A program made the position numbers and the translations under genes. A model generated the notes under the pieces. That model ran no database searches and was not told the origin of the DNA. It was given only the letters and a program-made list of their open reading frames with translations. A DNA stretch of 64,000 nt from the NCBI RefSeq assembly GCF_018861125.1, contig NZ_JAHKQN010000013.1, positions 97,160 through 161,159 of the forward strand, read 5' to 3'. Below, in pieces: positions 55,868 through 64,000 of the stretch (positions are counted from its first letter, which is position 1; each line of letters begins with the position of its first letter). The stretch is from Cellulophaga baltica. GTDB lineage: Bacteria; Bacteroidota; Bacteroidia; Flavobacteriales; Flavobacteriaceae.

Positions 55868-56148
55868 TGAATAAAAAAGAAGTACTTATAGGTTTTATTA
55901 TTGGACTTATAGCCAATACTACAGGAACATTGCTTTACATTATCATATTTTCTAAATTAAGTATTATTGAAACTTACAAAGTAGCAGTATCTGAGGGTCA
56001 TGTTGGCAGTTTATTAGCCTTAGGAGCTATACTTAATTTAGCAGCATTTTTTGGGTTTTTAAAAATCAAACGTGATTTAAGAGCTAAAGGTGTATTAATT
56101 GCAACCTTAATGACAGCATTACTTATCATGTATTATAAAGTTTTTTAA
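55867..56148 (+). CDS. small membrane protein of unknown function
   Basis: A 93-residue protein with three predicted transmembrane helices: about residues 5-27 (VLIGFIIGLIANTTGTLLYII), 47-66 (LLALGAILNLAAFFGFLKI) and 76-92. It carries no motif I recognise. It overlaps surE by one base and lies 44 nt before lpxB, so it is likely expressed with both. A role at the envelope is only inferred from the neighbours and the membrane segments. Confidence 0.75.
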   Translation: MNKKEVLIGFIIGLIANTTGTLLYIIIFSKLSIIETYKVAVSEGHVGSLLALGAILNLAAFFGFLKIKRDLRAKGVLIATLMTALLIMYYKVF

Positions 56149-56192
56149 TCAAACCTGGCATACATCGTTCGTACTAATTGTGAATTAAAATA

Positions 56193-57308
56193 ATGAAATA
56201 TTACATAATTGCAGGTGAAGCTTCAGGTGATTTGCATGGCTCAAACCTAATTAAAGCGCTTAAAAAAAATGATCCACAAGCGGATATACGTTGTTGGGGT
56301 GGCGATTTAATGCGAAACGCTGGCGGCACACTAGCTAAGCACTACAAAGAGCTTGCTTTTATGGGCTTCTTAGAAGTGCTAACAAACATTAGTACTATTT
56401 TTAAAAACATTAGTTATTGCAAAGAAGACATTAAAGCTTATAATCCAGACTTATTAGTTTTTATAGATTATTCTGGTTTTAATTTACGTATAGCAAAATG
56501 GGCTAAAGCTGAAAACTTTAAAACAAGCTACTACATTGCTCCCCAAATATGGGCCTCAAGAGAAGGTAGAATCCAAAAAATAAAAAACACTATTGATGCA
56601 ATGTATGTGACATTGCCTTTTGAAAAAAACTTTTACAAAAACAAACATAATTTTCCTGTAAACTTTGTGGGTCACCCCTTAATTGATGCTATTGATAATT
56701 ACCCAAAAGTAGATATTGAAGGCTTTAAAAAGGAACATAACTTAAATCAAAACAAACCGATTATAGCTTTACTACCTGGCAGTAGGAAACAAGAAGTTGC
56801 AAAAATGCTTACTGTGATGTTATCAGTGGCTAAAAATTACACAGAATATCAATTTGTTATTGCCGGTGCTCCGAGTTTAGACTTAGAATTTTACACTCCA
56901 TTTTTAAAACAATCTGGCGTTACACTTATAGCTAATAAAACATATGACTTACTACAAGTTTCACATGCCGCTTTAGTTACTAGTGGCACAGCAACTTTAG
57001 AAACTGCCTTATTTAAAGTACCACAAGTGGTTTGCTACAAAGGAAATTGGATTTCGTATCAAATTGCGAAACGCATAATTACTTTAAAATACATTTCACT
57101 TGTAAACCTTATTATGGATAAAGAGGTAGTTAAAGAATTGATACAAGATGATTTAAACAAAAATAATTTATCTATAGAGCTTGACAAGATTCTAAACCCA
57201 GAAAAAAGAGCTCTATTACTTAGCGAATATAATAAACTAGAGCAAAAGCTTGGTGGTAAAGGTGCTAGTGAAAATACTGCGACTTTAATGATTGATAGTT
57301 TAAAATAG
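56193..57308 (+). CDS. lipid-A-disaccharide synthase LpxB
   Basis: A 371-residue GT19 glycosyltransferase that joins UDP-2,3-diacylglucosamine and lipid X in lipid A synthesis, on the inner face of the inner membrane. It opens with IIAGEASGDLHG (residues 4-15) and has the family blocks APQIWASREGRI (about 120-131), FVGHPLID, LLPGSRKQEV (about 194-203) and the C-terminal SGTATLETALFKVPQVV. Length is standard. With lptE in the same window it supports a normal lipid A/LPS outer membrane. Confidence 0.96.
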   Translation: MKYYIIAGEASGDLHGSNLIKALKKNDPQADIRCWGGDLMRNAGGTLAKHYKELAFMGFLEVLTNISTIFKNISYCKEDIKAYNPDLLVFIDYSGFNLRIAKWAKAENFKTSYYIAPQIWASREGRIQKIKNTIDAMYVTLPFEKNFYKNKHNFPVNFVGHPLIDAIDNYPKVDIEGFKKEHNLNQNKPIIALLPGSRKQEVAKMLTVMLSVAKNYTEYQFVIAGAPSLDLEFYTPFLKQSGVTLIANKTYDLLQVSHAALVTSGTATLETALFKVPQVVCYKGNWISYQIAKRIITLKYISLVNLIMDKEVVKELIQDDLNKNNLSIELDKILNPEKRALLLSEYNKLEQKLGGKGASENTATLMIDSLK

Positions 57309-57369
57309 TAACTTTCTTATTTTAACATATTTACCTTGCTCAAGAAAAATTCTGTAACAAATAATTTTT

Positions 57370-57377
57370 TAAATTTG
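57370..57377 (+). promoter_or_regulatory. -7 promoter box for the NlpC/P60 gene
   Basis: TAAATTTG matches TAnnTTTG, 26 nt before the ATG. No -33 box at the right distance was found, so the gene might also be read from upstream. Confidence 0.4.
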
Positions 57378-57403
57378 AATTTAGATTCCCCAAATTCTAT
57401 TTA

Positions 57404-57970
57404 ATGACTCGCAAGTATATTTACATTCTCTCTTCATTTTTAATAATCAGCTGTGGATCTTCCAAAAAAAGGAAAAATTATCGTAGCAAAAATTACGAAA
57501 AGACAATTACAGTCAGTGGTGATAGCAATAAAGAGATTGATACTAAGCTACCTGAAATTAAATTAGAAAAATCAAGAAAAACTGACAATAAAGCTTCTGA
57601 CATTATTAATGATGCTATTGCTTTTTCTGGAACAAAATATAAATACGGTGGTACTACAAAAAAAGGAATGGACTGTTCTGGTTTGCTCTATGTAGCATTT
57701 AATAATAACAATGTTTCATTACCTAGGGTCTCTTATGTTATGGCCGAAGAAGGCAAAAATATTAATCTTAAAAATGTTGCAGAAGGGGATTTACTTTTTT
57801 TTAAAACAAGTAGAAAATCTAGACGAATTAATCATGTAGGACTTGTTGTTTCCGTAAAAAAATCAGAAATTAAATTTATACATGCTACCACATCACGTGG
57901 TGTTATTGTATCTTCATTAAAAGAAGGGTACTGGAATAATGCTTTTGTAAAAGCTACTCGAGTGCTATAA
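57404..57970 (+). CDS. NlpC/P60 (C40) peptidoglycan hydrolase lipoprotein
   Basis: A 188-residue lipoprotein with a lipobox at Cys17 (Leu-Ile-Ile-Ser-Cys). A basic Lys/Arg-rich linker of 50 residues is followed by a C40 peptidase domain. The catalytic Cys91 is in GMDCSG, the His144 in INHVGLV, and a third polar residue in FIHATTSRGV. It would cut D-glutamyl-meso-diaminopimelate bonds in the cell wall. It lies between lpxB and comEC with short gaps. Confidence 0.93.
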   Translation: MTRKYIYILSSFLIISCGSSKKRKNYRSKNYEKTITVSGDSNKEIDTKLPEIKLEKSRKTDNKASDIINDAIAFSGTKYKYGGTTKKGMDCSGLLYVAFNNNNVSLPRVSYVMAEEGKNINLKNVAEGDLLFFKTSRKSRRINHVGLVVSVKKSEIKFIHATTSRGVIVSSLKEGYWNNAFVKATRVL

Positions 57971-57983
57971 ATACTAATAAACC

Positions 57984-60011
57984 ATGCAATTACTAAAATT
58001 TGTGCCTATAAAATTGACACTCTTTTTAGTTTTAGGTATTATTATTGGCTCGTATATTAATGTTAGTTTTATTCTTTCATCTTGTTTTGTTTTTACACTA
58101 CTAATTATTTTAGGGTTTTTATACGAATCTAAAAAACCGCAACACAAATATATTTTTGGCTATAGTTCCATATTACTTACAACTTGCATTGGAGTATTCA
58201 CAACTGCATTAAGCAAGCCTAAAAATCACATAAACCACTACTCAAACTACACCTCTGAAAATCCTCAAGAATTACATCTAAAAATTACCGAAGTACTTAA
58301 ACCAAACCGCTATTCAAACAGGTATATTACTGAATTAATTTACGTTGAAGAAAAAGCAAGCTCAGGTGAAGTTTTACTTTCTGTATCAAAAGATTCAATA
58401 AATAATTATTTACATATTGATGATGAGATTATTGTTTATGAAAAATTATCGAATATAGGTAAACCTTTAAATCCTCATGAGTTTAATTACAAAACGTATT
58501 TGAATGAGTTGGGAATTGAAAAACAGTTATACTTAAAACCTCACAGCTTTATACCCATTCAAAACGAAAGAAAAACCATTTACGGAATAGCAGCATCTTG
58601 GAGAAATCATATAATTGAAAACTTAAGGGGTGAAAATTTTGGATCAGATGAATTAGGCATCATTCAAGCCTTACTGTTGGGGGAACGAAATGATATAGCC
58701 AAAGAAACTTATAATAATTACAAAAATGCTGGTGCCATTCACATTCTAGCAGTTTCTGGTTTACATATTGGTGTGTTACTTTTAATCCTTCAGTTTTTAC
58801 TACAACCAATTACACGCCTTGCCTACGGAAGAAAAATAAAATTAATCTTAATTGTAATATTACTTTGGGCTTTTGCATTTTTAGCGGGTTTATCAGCATC
58901 TATAGTTAGAGCCGTAACAATGTTTTCGTTTTTGGCTTATGCAGACTACTTAAATAGACCAGCAAACAAGTTCAATATTTTAGCATTATCCATGTTTTTT
59001 ATTCTACTGGTAAAACCTACATACTTATTTCAAGTCGGTTTTCAAATGAGCTATTTGGCAGTTTTTGCAATTTTATGGGTATATCCAATATTACAAAAGT
59101 TATGGTTCCCTAAAAATTATATTTTAAATAAACTTTGGCAATTGTTAAGTGTAAGTATTGCTGCACAATTAGGAGTGTTACCTATTAGTGTATTTTACTT
59201 CCATCAATTTCCTGGTTTATTTTTTATATCTAATTTATTAATTGTACCCTGCTTAGGATTTATCTTAGCTGGCGGTATTATCGTTATTCTACTTTCATTA
59301 TTAAATATACTTCCAAATTTTATAGCCTATGGCTATAATGAGCTTATCAAATTCATGAACACAATTATTGAATGGATAGCCCAGCAAGAAGCTTTTATTT
59401 TTAAAAACATCTCTTTTGATAGTATTCAATTAATTTTAGCTTATATCATTATAGTTTCACTCATCTTAATTTTTATCAAAGCTACTTTTAAACGAATTGT
59501 AGTATTATTATCTACTATAATACTTTTTCAAATTTGGATAATTTACAATACTTACCAAGTAAAAAATAACGAATCTGTAACCATATTACACCAATCTAAA
59601 AACACTGCATTACTATATCAAAATGGAACTACAGCTACAATTTTCAGTAATAATCCGGATCGTTTACAAAACATAATTACTAATTACGATATTGGAGAGC
59701 GTATTGTTTCTATCAATACGGATTCGTTACAAAACAGTTATAAACTACATCATCGAAATTTATTTATAGTGGACAGTCTCGCTATATTAAATCCAAATAC
59801 TAAAAACACAGAATATTTATTGCTAACACAATCACCTAATATTAATTTAGAAAGATGGATCGATTCTTTACAGCCTAATTTTGTAATAGCCGATGGGAGT
59901 AATTATAAATCTGATATTCAATTGTGGAGAAAAACATGCATAAAAAAGAAACTCCCTTTTCACTACACAGGTGAAAAGGGAGCTTTATATCTTAATAGTT
60001 TAAAAGATTAG
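57984..60011 (+). CDS. ComEC/Rec2-family DNA channel protein with degenerate C-terminal domain
   Basis: A 675-residue polytopic protein. Residues 1-200 form the N-terminal DUF4131-type region (two to three helices, then an OB-like beta domain). The competence domain spans about 225-500 and carries the family signatures LLLGERND (230-237) and AVSGLHIG (256-263). The last 140 residues align in pattern with the metallo-beta-lactamase-like domain of other ComEC proteins, but the HxHxDH-type metal ligands are missing. ComEC moves single-stranded DNA into the cell in transformation. The 3' end contains the terminator of the convergent peptide transporter gene. Confidence 0.9.
   Translation: MQLLKFVPIKLTLFLVLGIIIGSYINVSFILSSCFVFTLLIILGFLYESKKPQHKYIFGYSSILLTTCIGVFTTALSKPKNHINHYSNYTSENPQELHLKITEVLKPNRYSNRYITELIYVEEKASSGEVLLSVSKDSINNYLHIDDEIIVYEKLSNIGKPLNPHEFNYKTYLNELGIEKQLYLKPHSFIPIQNERKTIYGIAASWRNHIIENLRGENFGSDELGIIQALLLGERNDIAKETYNNYKNAGAIHILAVSGLHIGVLLLILQFLLQPITRLAYGRKIKLILIVILLWAFAFLAGLSASIVRAVTMFSFLAYADYLNRPANKFNILALSMFFILLVKPTYLFQVGFQMSYLAVFAILWVYPILQKLWFPKNYILNKLWQLLSVSIAAQLGVLPISVFYFHQFPGLFFISNLLIVPCLGFILAGGIIVILLSLLNILPNFIAYGYNELIKFMNTIIEWIAQQEAFIFKNISFDSIQLILAYIIIVSLILIFIKATFKRIVVLLSTIILFQIWIIYNTYQVKNNESVTILHQSKNTALLYQNGTTATIFSNNPDRLQNIITNYDIGERIVSINTDSLQNSYKLHHRNLFIVDSLAILNPNTKNTEYLLLTQSPNINLERWIDSLQPNFVIADGSNYKSDIQLWRKTCIKKKLPFHYTGEKGALYLNSLKD
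59952..59982 (-). terminator. terminator of the POT gene inside comEC coding sequence
   Basis: A perfect 12-bp stem (CTCCCTTTTCAC / GTGAAAAGGGAG) with a 7-nt loop. Read on the minus strand it is followed by TTTCTTTTTTA, a good U-tract; on the plus strand the tract is poor. It begins 26 nt past the POT stop codon and lies in the last 20 codons of comEC. Confidence 0.8.
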
Positions 60012-61366
60012 CTAACTATTTTAACTTCACCATCTTCTGCACCATGAGTTAATCTTTTTAATGGTTTCAATAACGCGATTACCAAAATACCAATAATTGT
60101 CCACACAACAGCAATACCCGTAAACACTTCAAACTCTCCTAAATTTTGAGAAGCTTCACCTATAATACCTGCAATTTTATTTCCAAAACCAGTAGCCGCC
60201 CAATAAAGACCCATAATAATTGAGGCATATTTTAAAGGAGCTAGCTTTGTAATAAATGATAACGAAACAGGCGATGCACATAATTCACCAATAGTATGTA
60301 ATAAATAAGCCAATATAATCCAATACATGGCAGATGAACCATTATTAGCATATTCAATTGATGCAGCACTCATAAAGCCAAAACCAAGTGCCATGATAAT
60401 CATACCAACAGCAATCTTAAATAAAGAAGAAGATTCTTTACCTTTCTTCCTCCATTTTAACCAAAAACCACCAACTGCAGTAGCCAATGTGATAATGAAG
60501 AATGAATTTACCGATTGAAATACAGATGCTGGAATTTCGAACATACCAAAAAAGTTTCTATCTGTTTTTTGTTCTGCGTATAAATTCATCAATCCTCCTG
60601 CTTGTTCAAAAGCAGCCCAAAATAAAATGATTAATAAAAATGATATTAAAAGAACCTTAATTCTATCTTTTTCAATTGAAGTTAAAGGCTTATCTAAAAT
60701 AGCTTTATCAACTTCATTTTTTCTAGAGATAAGATTACCAACATGAGTTAAATATTTTTGTCCCCATATATATACTGCTTGACCTAAAAACATTCCAATT
60801 GCCGCTAAACCAAAACCGTAGTGCCAGTTAATATTTTCACCTATATACCCACACAATATTGGTGCTAAAAAACCCCCGATATTAATACCCATATAAAATA
60901 TGTAAAAACCTAAATCTCTTCTTTCATCTTTTGGCTTATACAAACCACCAACCATTGAACTAATGTTTGGTTTTAAGCAGCCAACACCTAAAATAATAAA
61001 CAGACAACCTACGTAAAACGAAGCTACTGAATTAAATGCTAAAACTGCATGACCTATACACAGTAAAGCTCCACCAAGCATTACTGTTTTTTTCTGACCT
61101 AGTAATTTATCTGCAATCCAACCACCTGGTATTGATGATACATACACTAACATTGTATATGTTCCGTACATAGCCAAAGCCTCTTTATTTGTCCAACCAA
61201 AGCCGGGGTTTTTTGATGTAGTCTCAGACACTAAAAAAAGCACAAAAAGTGCGCGCATTCCATAATAAGAGAATCGTTCCCACATTTCTGTAAAAAACAA
61301 AACATATAACCCTACTGGATGACCAAATAATTCTTTCTCGTGGTCAAGCTTAACCGTATTATTCAT
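60008..61366 (-). CDS. POT-family proton-dependent peptide transporter
   Basis: A 452-residue major-facilitator protein of the PTR/POT (DtpT-like) family that imports di- and tripeptides with protons. It has 12 to 14 helices and the canonical E-x-x-E-R-F-S-Y-Y-G motif (FFTEMWERFSYYG, residues 25-37) on helix 1, which couples proton and peptide binding. The family block GGFLAPILCGYIGE and the later FEQAGGLMNLYA segment are present. It follows a dipeptidyl peptidase gene by 38 nt, which fits uptake of its products. Its stop codon overlaps that of comEC. Confidence 0.95.
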   Translation of the reverse strand: MNNTVKLDHEKELFGHPVGLYVLFFTEMWERFSYYGMRALFVLFLVSETTSKNPGFGWTNKEALAMYGTYTMLVYVSSIPGGWIADKLLGQKKTVMLGGALLCIGHAVLAFNSVASFYVGCLFIILGVGCLKPNISSMVGGLYKPKDERRDLGFYIFYMGINIGGFLAPILCGYIGENINWHYGFGLAAIGMFLGQAVYIWGQKYLTHVGNLISRKNEVDKAILDKPLTSIEKDRIKVLLISFLLIILFWAAFEQAGGLMNLYAEQKTDRNFFGMFEIPASVFQSVNSFFIITLATAVGGFWLKWRKKGKESSSLFKIAVGMIIMALGFGFMSAASIEYANNGSSAMYWIILAYLLHTIGELCASPVSLSFITKLAPLKYASIIMGLYWAATGFGNKIAGIIGEASQNLGEFEVFTGIAVVWTIIGILVIALLKPLKRLTHGAEDGEVKIVS

Positions 61367-61404
61367 ATAATATTTATTAGTTGTATTCTTTTTAAATAGT
61401 TAAC

Positions 61405-63573
61405 CTATAGGTTTTCTTTGATAAAATTGGTCATTTTAGTATATAAGTGAAGTCTTGTATTTCCACCATAAATACCATGATTTTTATCAGGATAAAGCGC
61501 CCAATCAAACGGTTTGTTTGCTTGCACTAAAGCTTCAACCATTCGCATGGTATTTTGCACATGTACATTATCATCACCTGTACCGTGAACTAATAAATAC
61601 CTCCCTTTTAATAATTCTGGATAATTAAAAGGAGAATTTTCATCATAACCACTAGCATTCTCTTGTGGTGTTTGCATGTAACGTTCTGTATAAATTGTAT
61701 CATAAAAACGCCATGAAGTTACTGGCGCAACAGCAATTGCCATTTCAAAAGTATCATTCCCTTTTAAAATACAGTTTGTGGACATAAAACCTCCGAAGCT
61801 CCAACCCCAAATACCAGTTCTATCTTCGTCAATGAACGGTAATTTGCTTAGTTCTTCTGCTACTGCAATTTGATCTTCAACTTCGTATTTCCCTAATTCT
61901 TTTTGAGTCACTTTTTTAAAGTCACGACCTTTAAAACCAGTTCCTCTACCATCAACACAAACCACAATATACCCTTCTGATGCCAACATTTGATACCAAT
62001 AATCATTTGAAGCCATCCATTTATTCGCTACTTGTTGTGAACCTGGGCCACTATATTGAAACATGAATAATGGATATTTTTTTGAAGCATCAAAGTCTGA
62101 TGGCTTAATCATCCACATATTTAAGTCGTTACCATTTATTGCTATTGTAGAAAACTCTTTAGGACTAATGTCATAGCTTTCTAATTTCTTAGTCAAAACA
62201 CTATTATTTAAAATAGTTTTTACTTTTTCACCCGTTAAGGCTTTGTGTAAAGTATATTCTGGCGGTGTAGTTGCACTAGAAAATGTGTTTATAAAATACG
62301 TAAAGTTTGTACTGAAATCCGCACTATTCTGTCCTTCTTTTTTTGTTAGTAGTAGCTTATCATCGCCACCACTACTTATACTGTATATTGCTCTGTTAAT
62401 TGAGCCATTTTCGGTAGATTGATAATATATTTTATCTTCATTTTGATCGTAACCATAATAGCTTGTTACTTCCCAATCACCTTTTGTAATCTGGTTCATT
62501 AAATCACCATCTTCATTATATAAATAAATATGATTGTAACCGTCTTTCTCGCTCGTCCAGATAAAACTATCATTTTCTAAAAAAGTCAAGTTATCTGTAA
62601 CATCAACATAAGCCTTATCTTTTTCTTCTAATAATAGAGAGACCTTATTATTTTTAGCATTGACAGCATACAGTTTTAAATTATCTTGATGCCTATTTAT
62701 AGTTTGAACACTTAACATGTTTTTATTATTCATCCACTTGATGCGTGGAATATAATAAGGACTGTTTATATCGATTTTTGATATTACTTTAGATTTTACA
62801 TCTAGCATATGCAAAGTAACTATGGCATTATTCTCACCAGCTTTTGGATATTTAAAAACCTCTTGTGTTTGGTATAATCCTGTACCGTACATATCCATCG
62901 AAAATTCAGGAACCTCAGTTTCATCAAAACGTAAAAAAGCAATTTTACTTCCGTCAGAATTCCAGTCAAATGCACGAACAAAAGTAAACTCTTCTTCGTA
63001 AACCCAATCCGTAACCCCATTAATAATTTTGTTTTTAACACCATCTGTAGTAATCTGAGTTGTGGTGTTTTTTTCTAAATCTAATATGTAAATATTATTT
63101 TCAAAAACATAAGCAACCTTTTTGTTATCAGGTGATAAGGTTGGCTCTTGAATTTTATTTTCAGATATTTTTACAACTGATTTTGATTTCACATCATAGA
63201 CATAATAAATACCTACTGATGATCTTCTAAAAATTGCTTCACTTTCTGTTGCTAATAGAACTTTACTTTCATCAGCACTAAACTCGTATGAAGTAAAAAA
63301 TTGAATACCACTTAAATCTTTTGAGTTAACAACTGTACCAACTTTATTTAAAGTCTCATAATCATATGTATCAACACTTGTAGTTCTTGAGTTTCTGTCA
63401 AAATTTAATACTGTGTATTGTGTTCCGTTATTTAAGGACCGTAATACATCTAACCTTTCAGTATTAAATGCTCCTTCTTTCCATATTTCTTCTAAAGTGA
63501 CTTGTTTTTTCTGTGCATTTATTACAATATTTGTACTGCAAATAAATAAAAATAGAAGTACTATTTTTTTCAT
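61405..63573 (-). CDS. dipeptidyl peptidase IV-type S9 serine peptidase
   Basis: A 722-residue exported peptidase (S9B) that removes N-terminal dipeptides, usually X-Pro or X-Ala. The ATG at MKKIVLLFLF begins a clear signal peptide ending Asn-Ala-Gln; the frame open for 27 more codons starts with TTG and is not signal-like. A beta-propeller occupies about residues 40-490, including the double-Glu segment (VYEEEF) that binds the peptide N-terminus. The alpha/beta-hydrolase domain has Ser592 in GWSFGG, Asp in GTGDDNVH and His in DKNHGIYGG. It is transcribed with the POT transporter gene. Confidence 0.95.
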   Translation of the reverse strand: MKKIVLLFLFICSTNIVINAQKKQVTLEEIWKEGAFNTERLDVLRSLNNGTQYTVLNFDRNSRTTSVDTYDYETLNKVGTVVNSKDLSGIQFFTSYEFSADESKVLLATESEAIFRRSSVGIYYVYDVKSKSVVKISENKIQEPTLSPDNKKVAYVFENNIYILDLEKNTTTQITTDGVKNKIINGVTDWVYEEEFTFVRAFDWNSDGSKIAFLRFDETEVPEFSMDMYGTGLYQTQEVFKYPKAGENNAIVTLHMLDVKSKVISKIDINSPYYIPRIKWMNNKNMLSVQTINRHQDNLKLYAVNAKNNKVSLLLEEKDKAYVDVTDNLTFLENDSFIWTSEKDGYNHIYLYNEDGDLMNQITKGDWEVTSYYGYDQNEDKIYYQSTENGSINRAIYSISSGGDDKLLLTKKEGQNSADFSTNFTYFINTFSSATTPPEYTLHKALTGEKVKTILNNSVLTKKLESYDISPKEFSTIAINGNDLNMWMIKPSDFDASKKYPLFMFQYSGPGSQQVANKWMASNDYWYQMLASEGYIVVCVDGRGTGFKGRDFKKVTQKELGKYEVEDQIAVAEELSKLPFIDEDRTGIWGWSFGGFMSTNCILKGNDTFEMAIAVAPVTSWRFYDTIYTERYMQTPQENASGYDENSPFNYPELLKGRYLLVHGTGDDNVHVQNTMRMVEALVQANKPFDWALYPDKNHGIYGGNTRLHLYTKMTNFIKENL

Positions 63574-63710
63574 GAAATGTTTCCGTTTTGTTTGGTAGCC
63601 CAAGTTTAATAATAATTTCACATAAAAATAAACATTTAACAATAAATATAACAAACACGAGGCTTTACTTATGACTAAAGTTTCTCATCAAATAAATATT
63701 TGGTAATTAC

Positions 63711-63718
63711 TATCTTTG
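63711..63718 (+). promoter_or_regulatory. -7 promoter box for the HMG-CoA reductase gene
   Basis: TATCTTTG matches TAnnTTTG and lies 21 nt before the ATG. No good -33 element is visible. Confidence 0.5.
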
Positions 63719-63739
63719 AACTCAGAAACCAGACAATTT

Positions 63740-64000
63740 ATGATTACTCCTATAGAAGGATTTTCCAAACTTACTAAAAATCAAAAAATAGCTTGGATAG
63801 CGGAAAACTACACTCAAAATAGTGATGAAGCCATTAAAATTTTAAAGCGCTATTGGAATGCCGACTCTGATTTACAAAAATTACATGATGAGTTTATTGA
63901 AAACACTGTAAGTAACTACTATTTACCTCTAGGTATTGCTCCTAATTTTTTAATAAATGACAAGCTTTACGCCATTCCTATGGCTATTGAAGAAAGTTCC
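63740..64000 (+). CDS. class II (degradative-type) hydroxymethylglutaryl-CoA reductase, 5' part
   Basis: The first 87 codons of a gene cut by the window edge. The reading IEGFSKLTKNQKIAWIAE, then ENTVSNYYLPLGIAPNFLIN and YAIPMAIEESS at the end, matches the start of class II HMG-CoA reductases; the Glu in the PMAxEE motif is a catalytic residue in this family. The enzyme interconverts HMG-CoA and mevalonate. Its presence suggests isoprenoid synthesis through mevalonate in this organism, as in many flavobacteria. The rest of the enzyme is outside the window. Confidence 0.9.
   Translation, partial: MITPIEGFSKLTKNQKIAWIAENYTQNSDEAIKILKRYWNADSDLQKLHDEFIENTVSNYYLPLGIAPNFLINDKLYAIPMAIEESS

Overview
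The window is a low-GC, gene-dense chromosome segment of a member of the Bacteroidota, almost certainly the family Flavobacteriaceae. Four things support this: a complete gldK-gldL-gldM-gldN cluster (core of the type IX secretion system and gliding motor), TonB receptors with carboxypeptidase-like N-terminal domains, promoters of the Bacteroidota type (-7 box TAnnTTTG), and near absence of Shine-Dalgarno sequences. No insertion sequence, phage, CRISPR array, tRNA or rRNA was seen. The genus cannot be fixed from the sequence alone.

Layout. 0.3-7.2 kb: a small secreted protein, an NAD(P)-binding SDR, then a minus-strand RND efflux operon (adaptor, permease, TolC-type outer membrane protein) ending in a tiny cysteine-rich protein. 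7.3-10.1 kb: three tandem secreted leucine-rich-repeat proteins of plant-like type. 10.3-13.7 kb: an ABC-F ATPase, a DUF983 protein and an FAD oxidoreductase. 13.8-22.4 kb: gldKLMN, an arginase-fold protein that has lost half its metal ligands, and topA. 22.6-27.0 kb: a methyltransferase and a TonB receptor paired with a DUF4374 lipoprotein. 27.2-31.8 kb: miaB, a sigma-54 activator, lptE, a TPR-like protein and secG in one plus-strand unit. 32-36 kb: groES-groEL, a membrane protein distantly like PiT phosphate transporters, and a tandem universal stress protein. 36-42.4 kb: a copper-handling locus (HYC_CC_PP protein, HMA-AraC regulator, CopA ATPase, TonB receptor, secreted HMA protein). 42.5-50.3 kb: a GAF/fRMsr-like protein, purH, and the rod-shape operon mreBCD-mrdA-rodA. 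50.3-60 kb: an endonuclease, selO, a tail-specific protease, then surE, a small membrane protein, lpxB, an NlpC/P60 lipoprotein and comEC. 60-63.6 kb: a POT peptide transporter downstream of a dipeptidyl peptidase IV. 63.7 kb to the end: the start of a class II HMG-CoA reductase.

Most of the window is conserved core genome. Several units work together. GldKLMN form the trans-envelope secretion motor. MreBCD-PBP2-RodA build the elongasome. The dipeptidyl peptidase and POT transporter form a peptide scavenging pair. The copper locus combines outer-membrane, periplasmic and inner-membrane metal handling with its own metal-sensing regulator. The least ordinary items are the degenerate arginase beside gldK, the LRR triplet, the PiT-like membrane protein, the degenerate C-terminal domain of ComEC with a convergent terminator inside its coding sequence, and -7 boxes that almost touch start codons.
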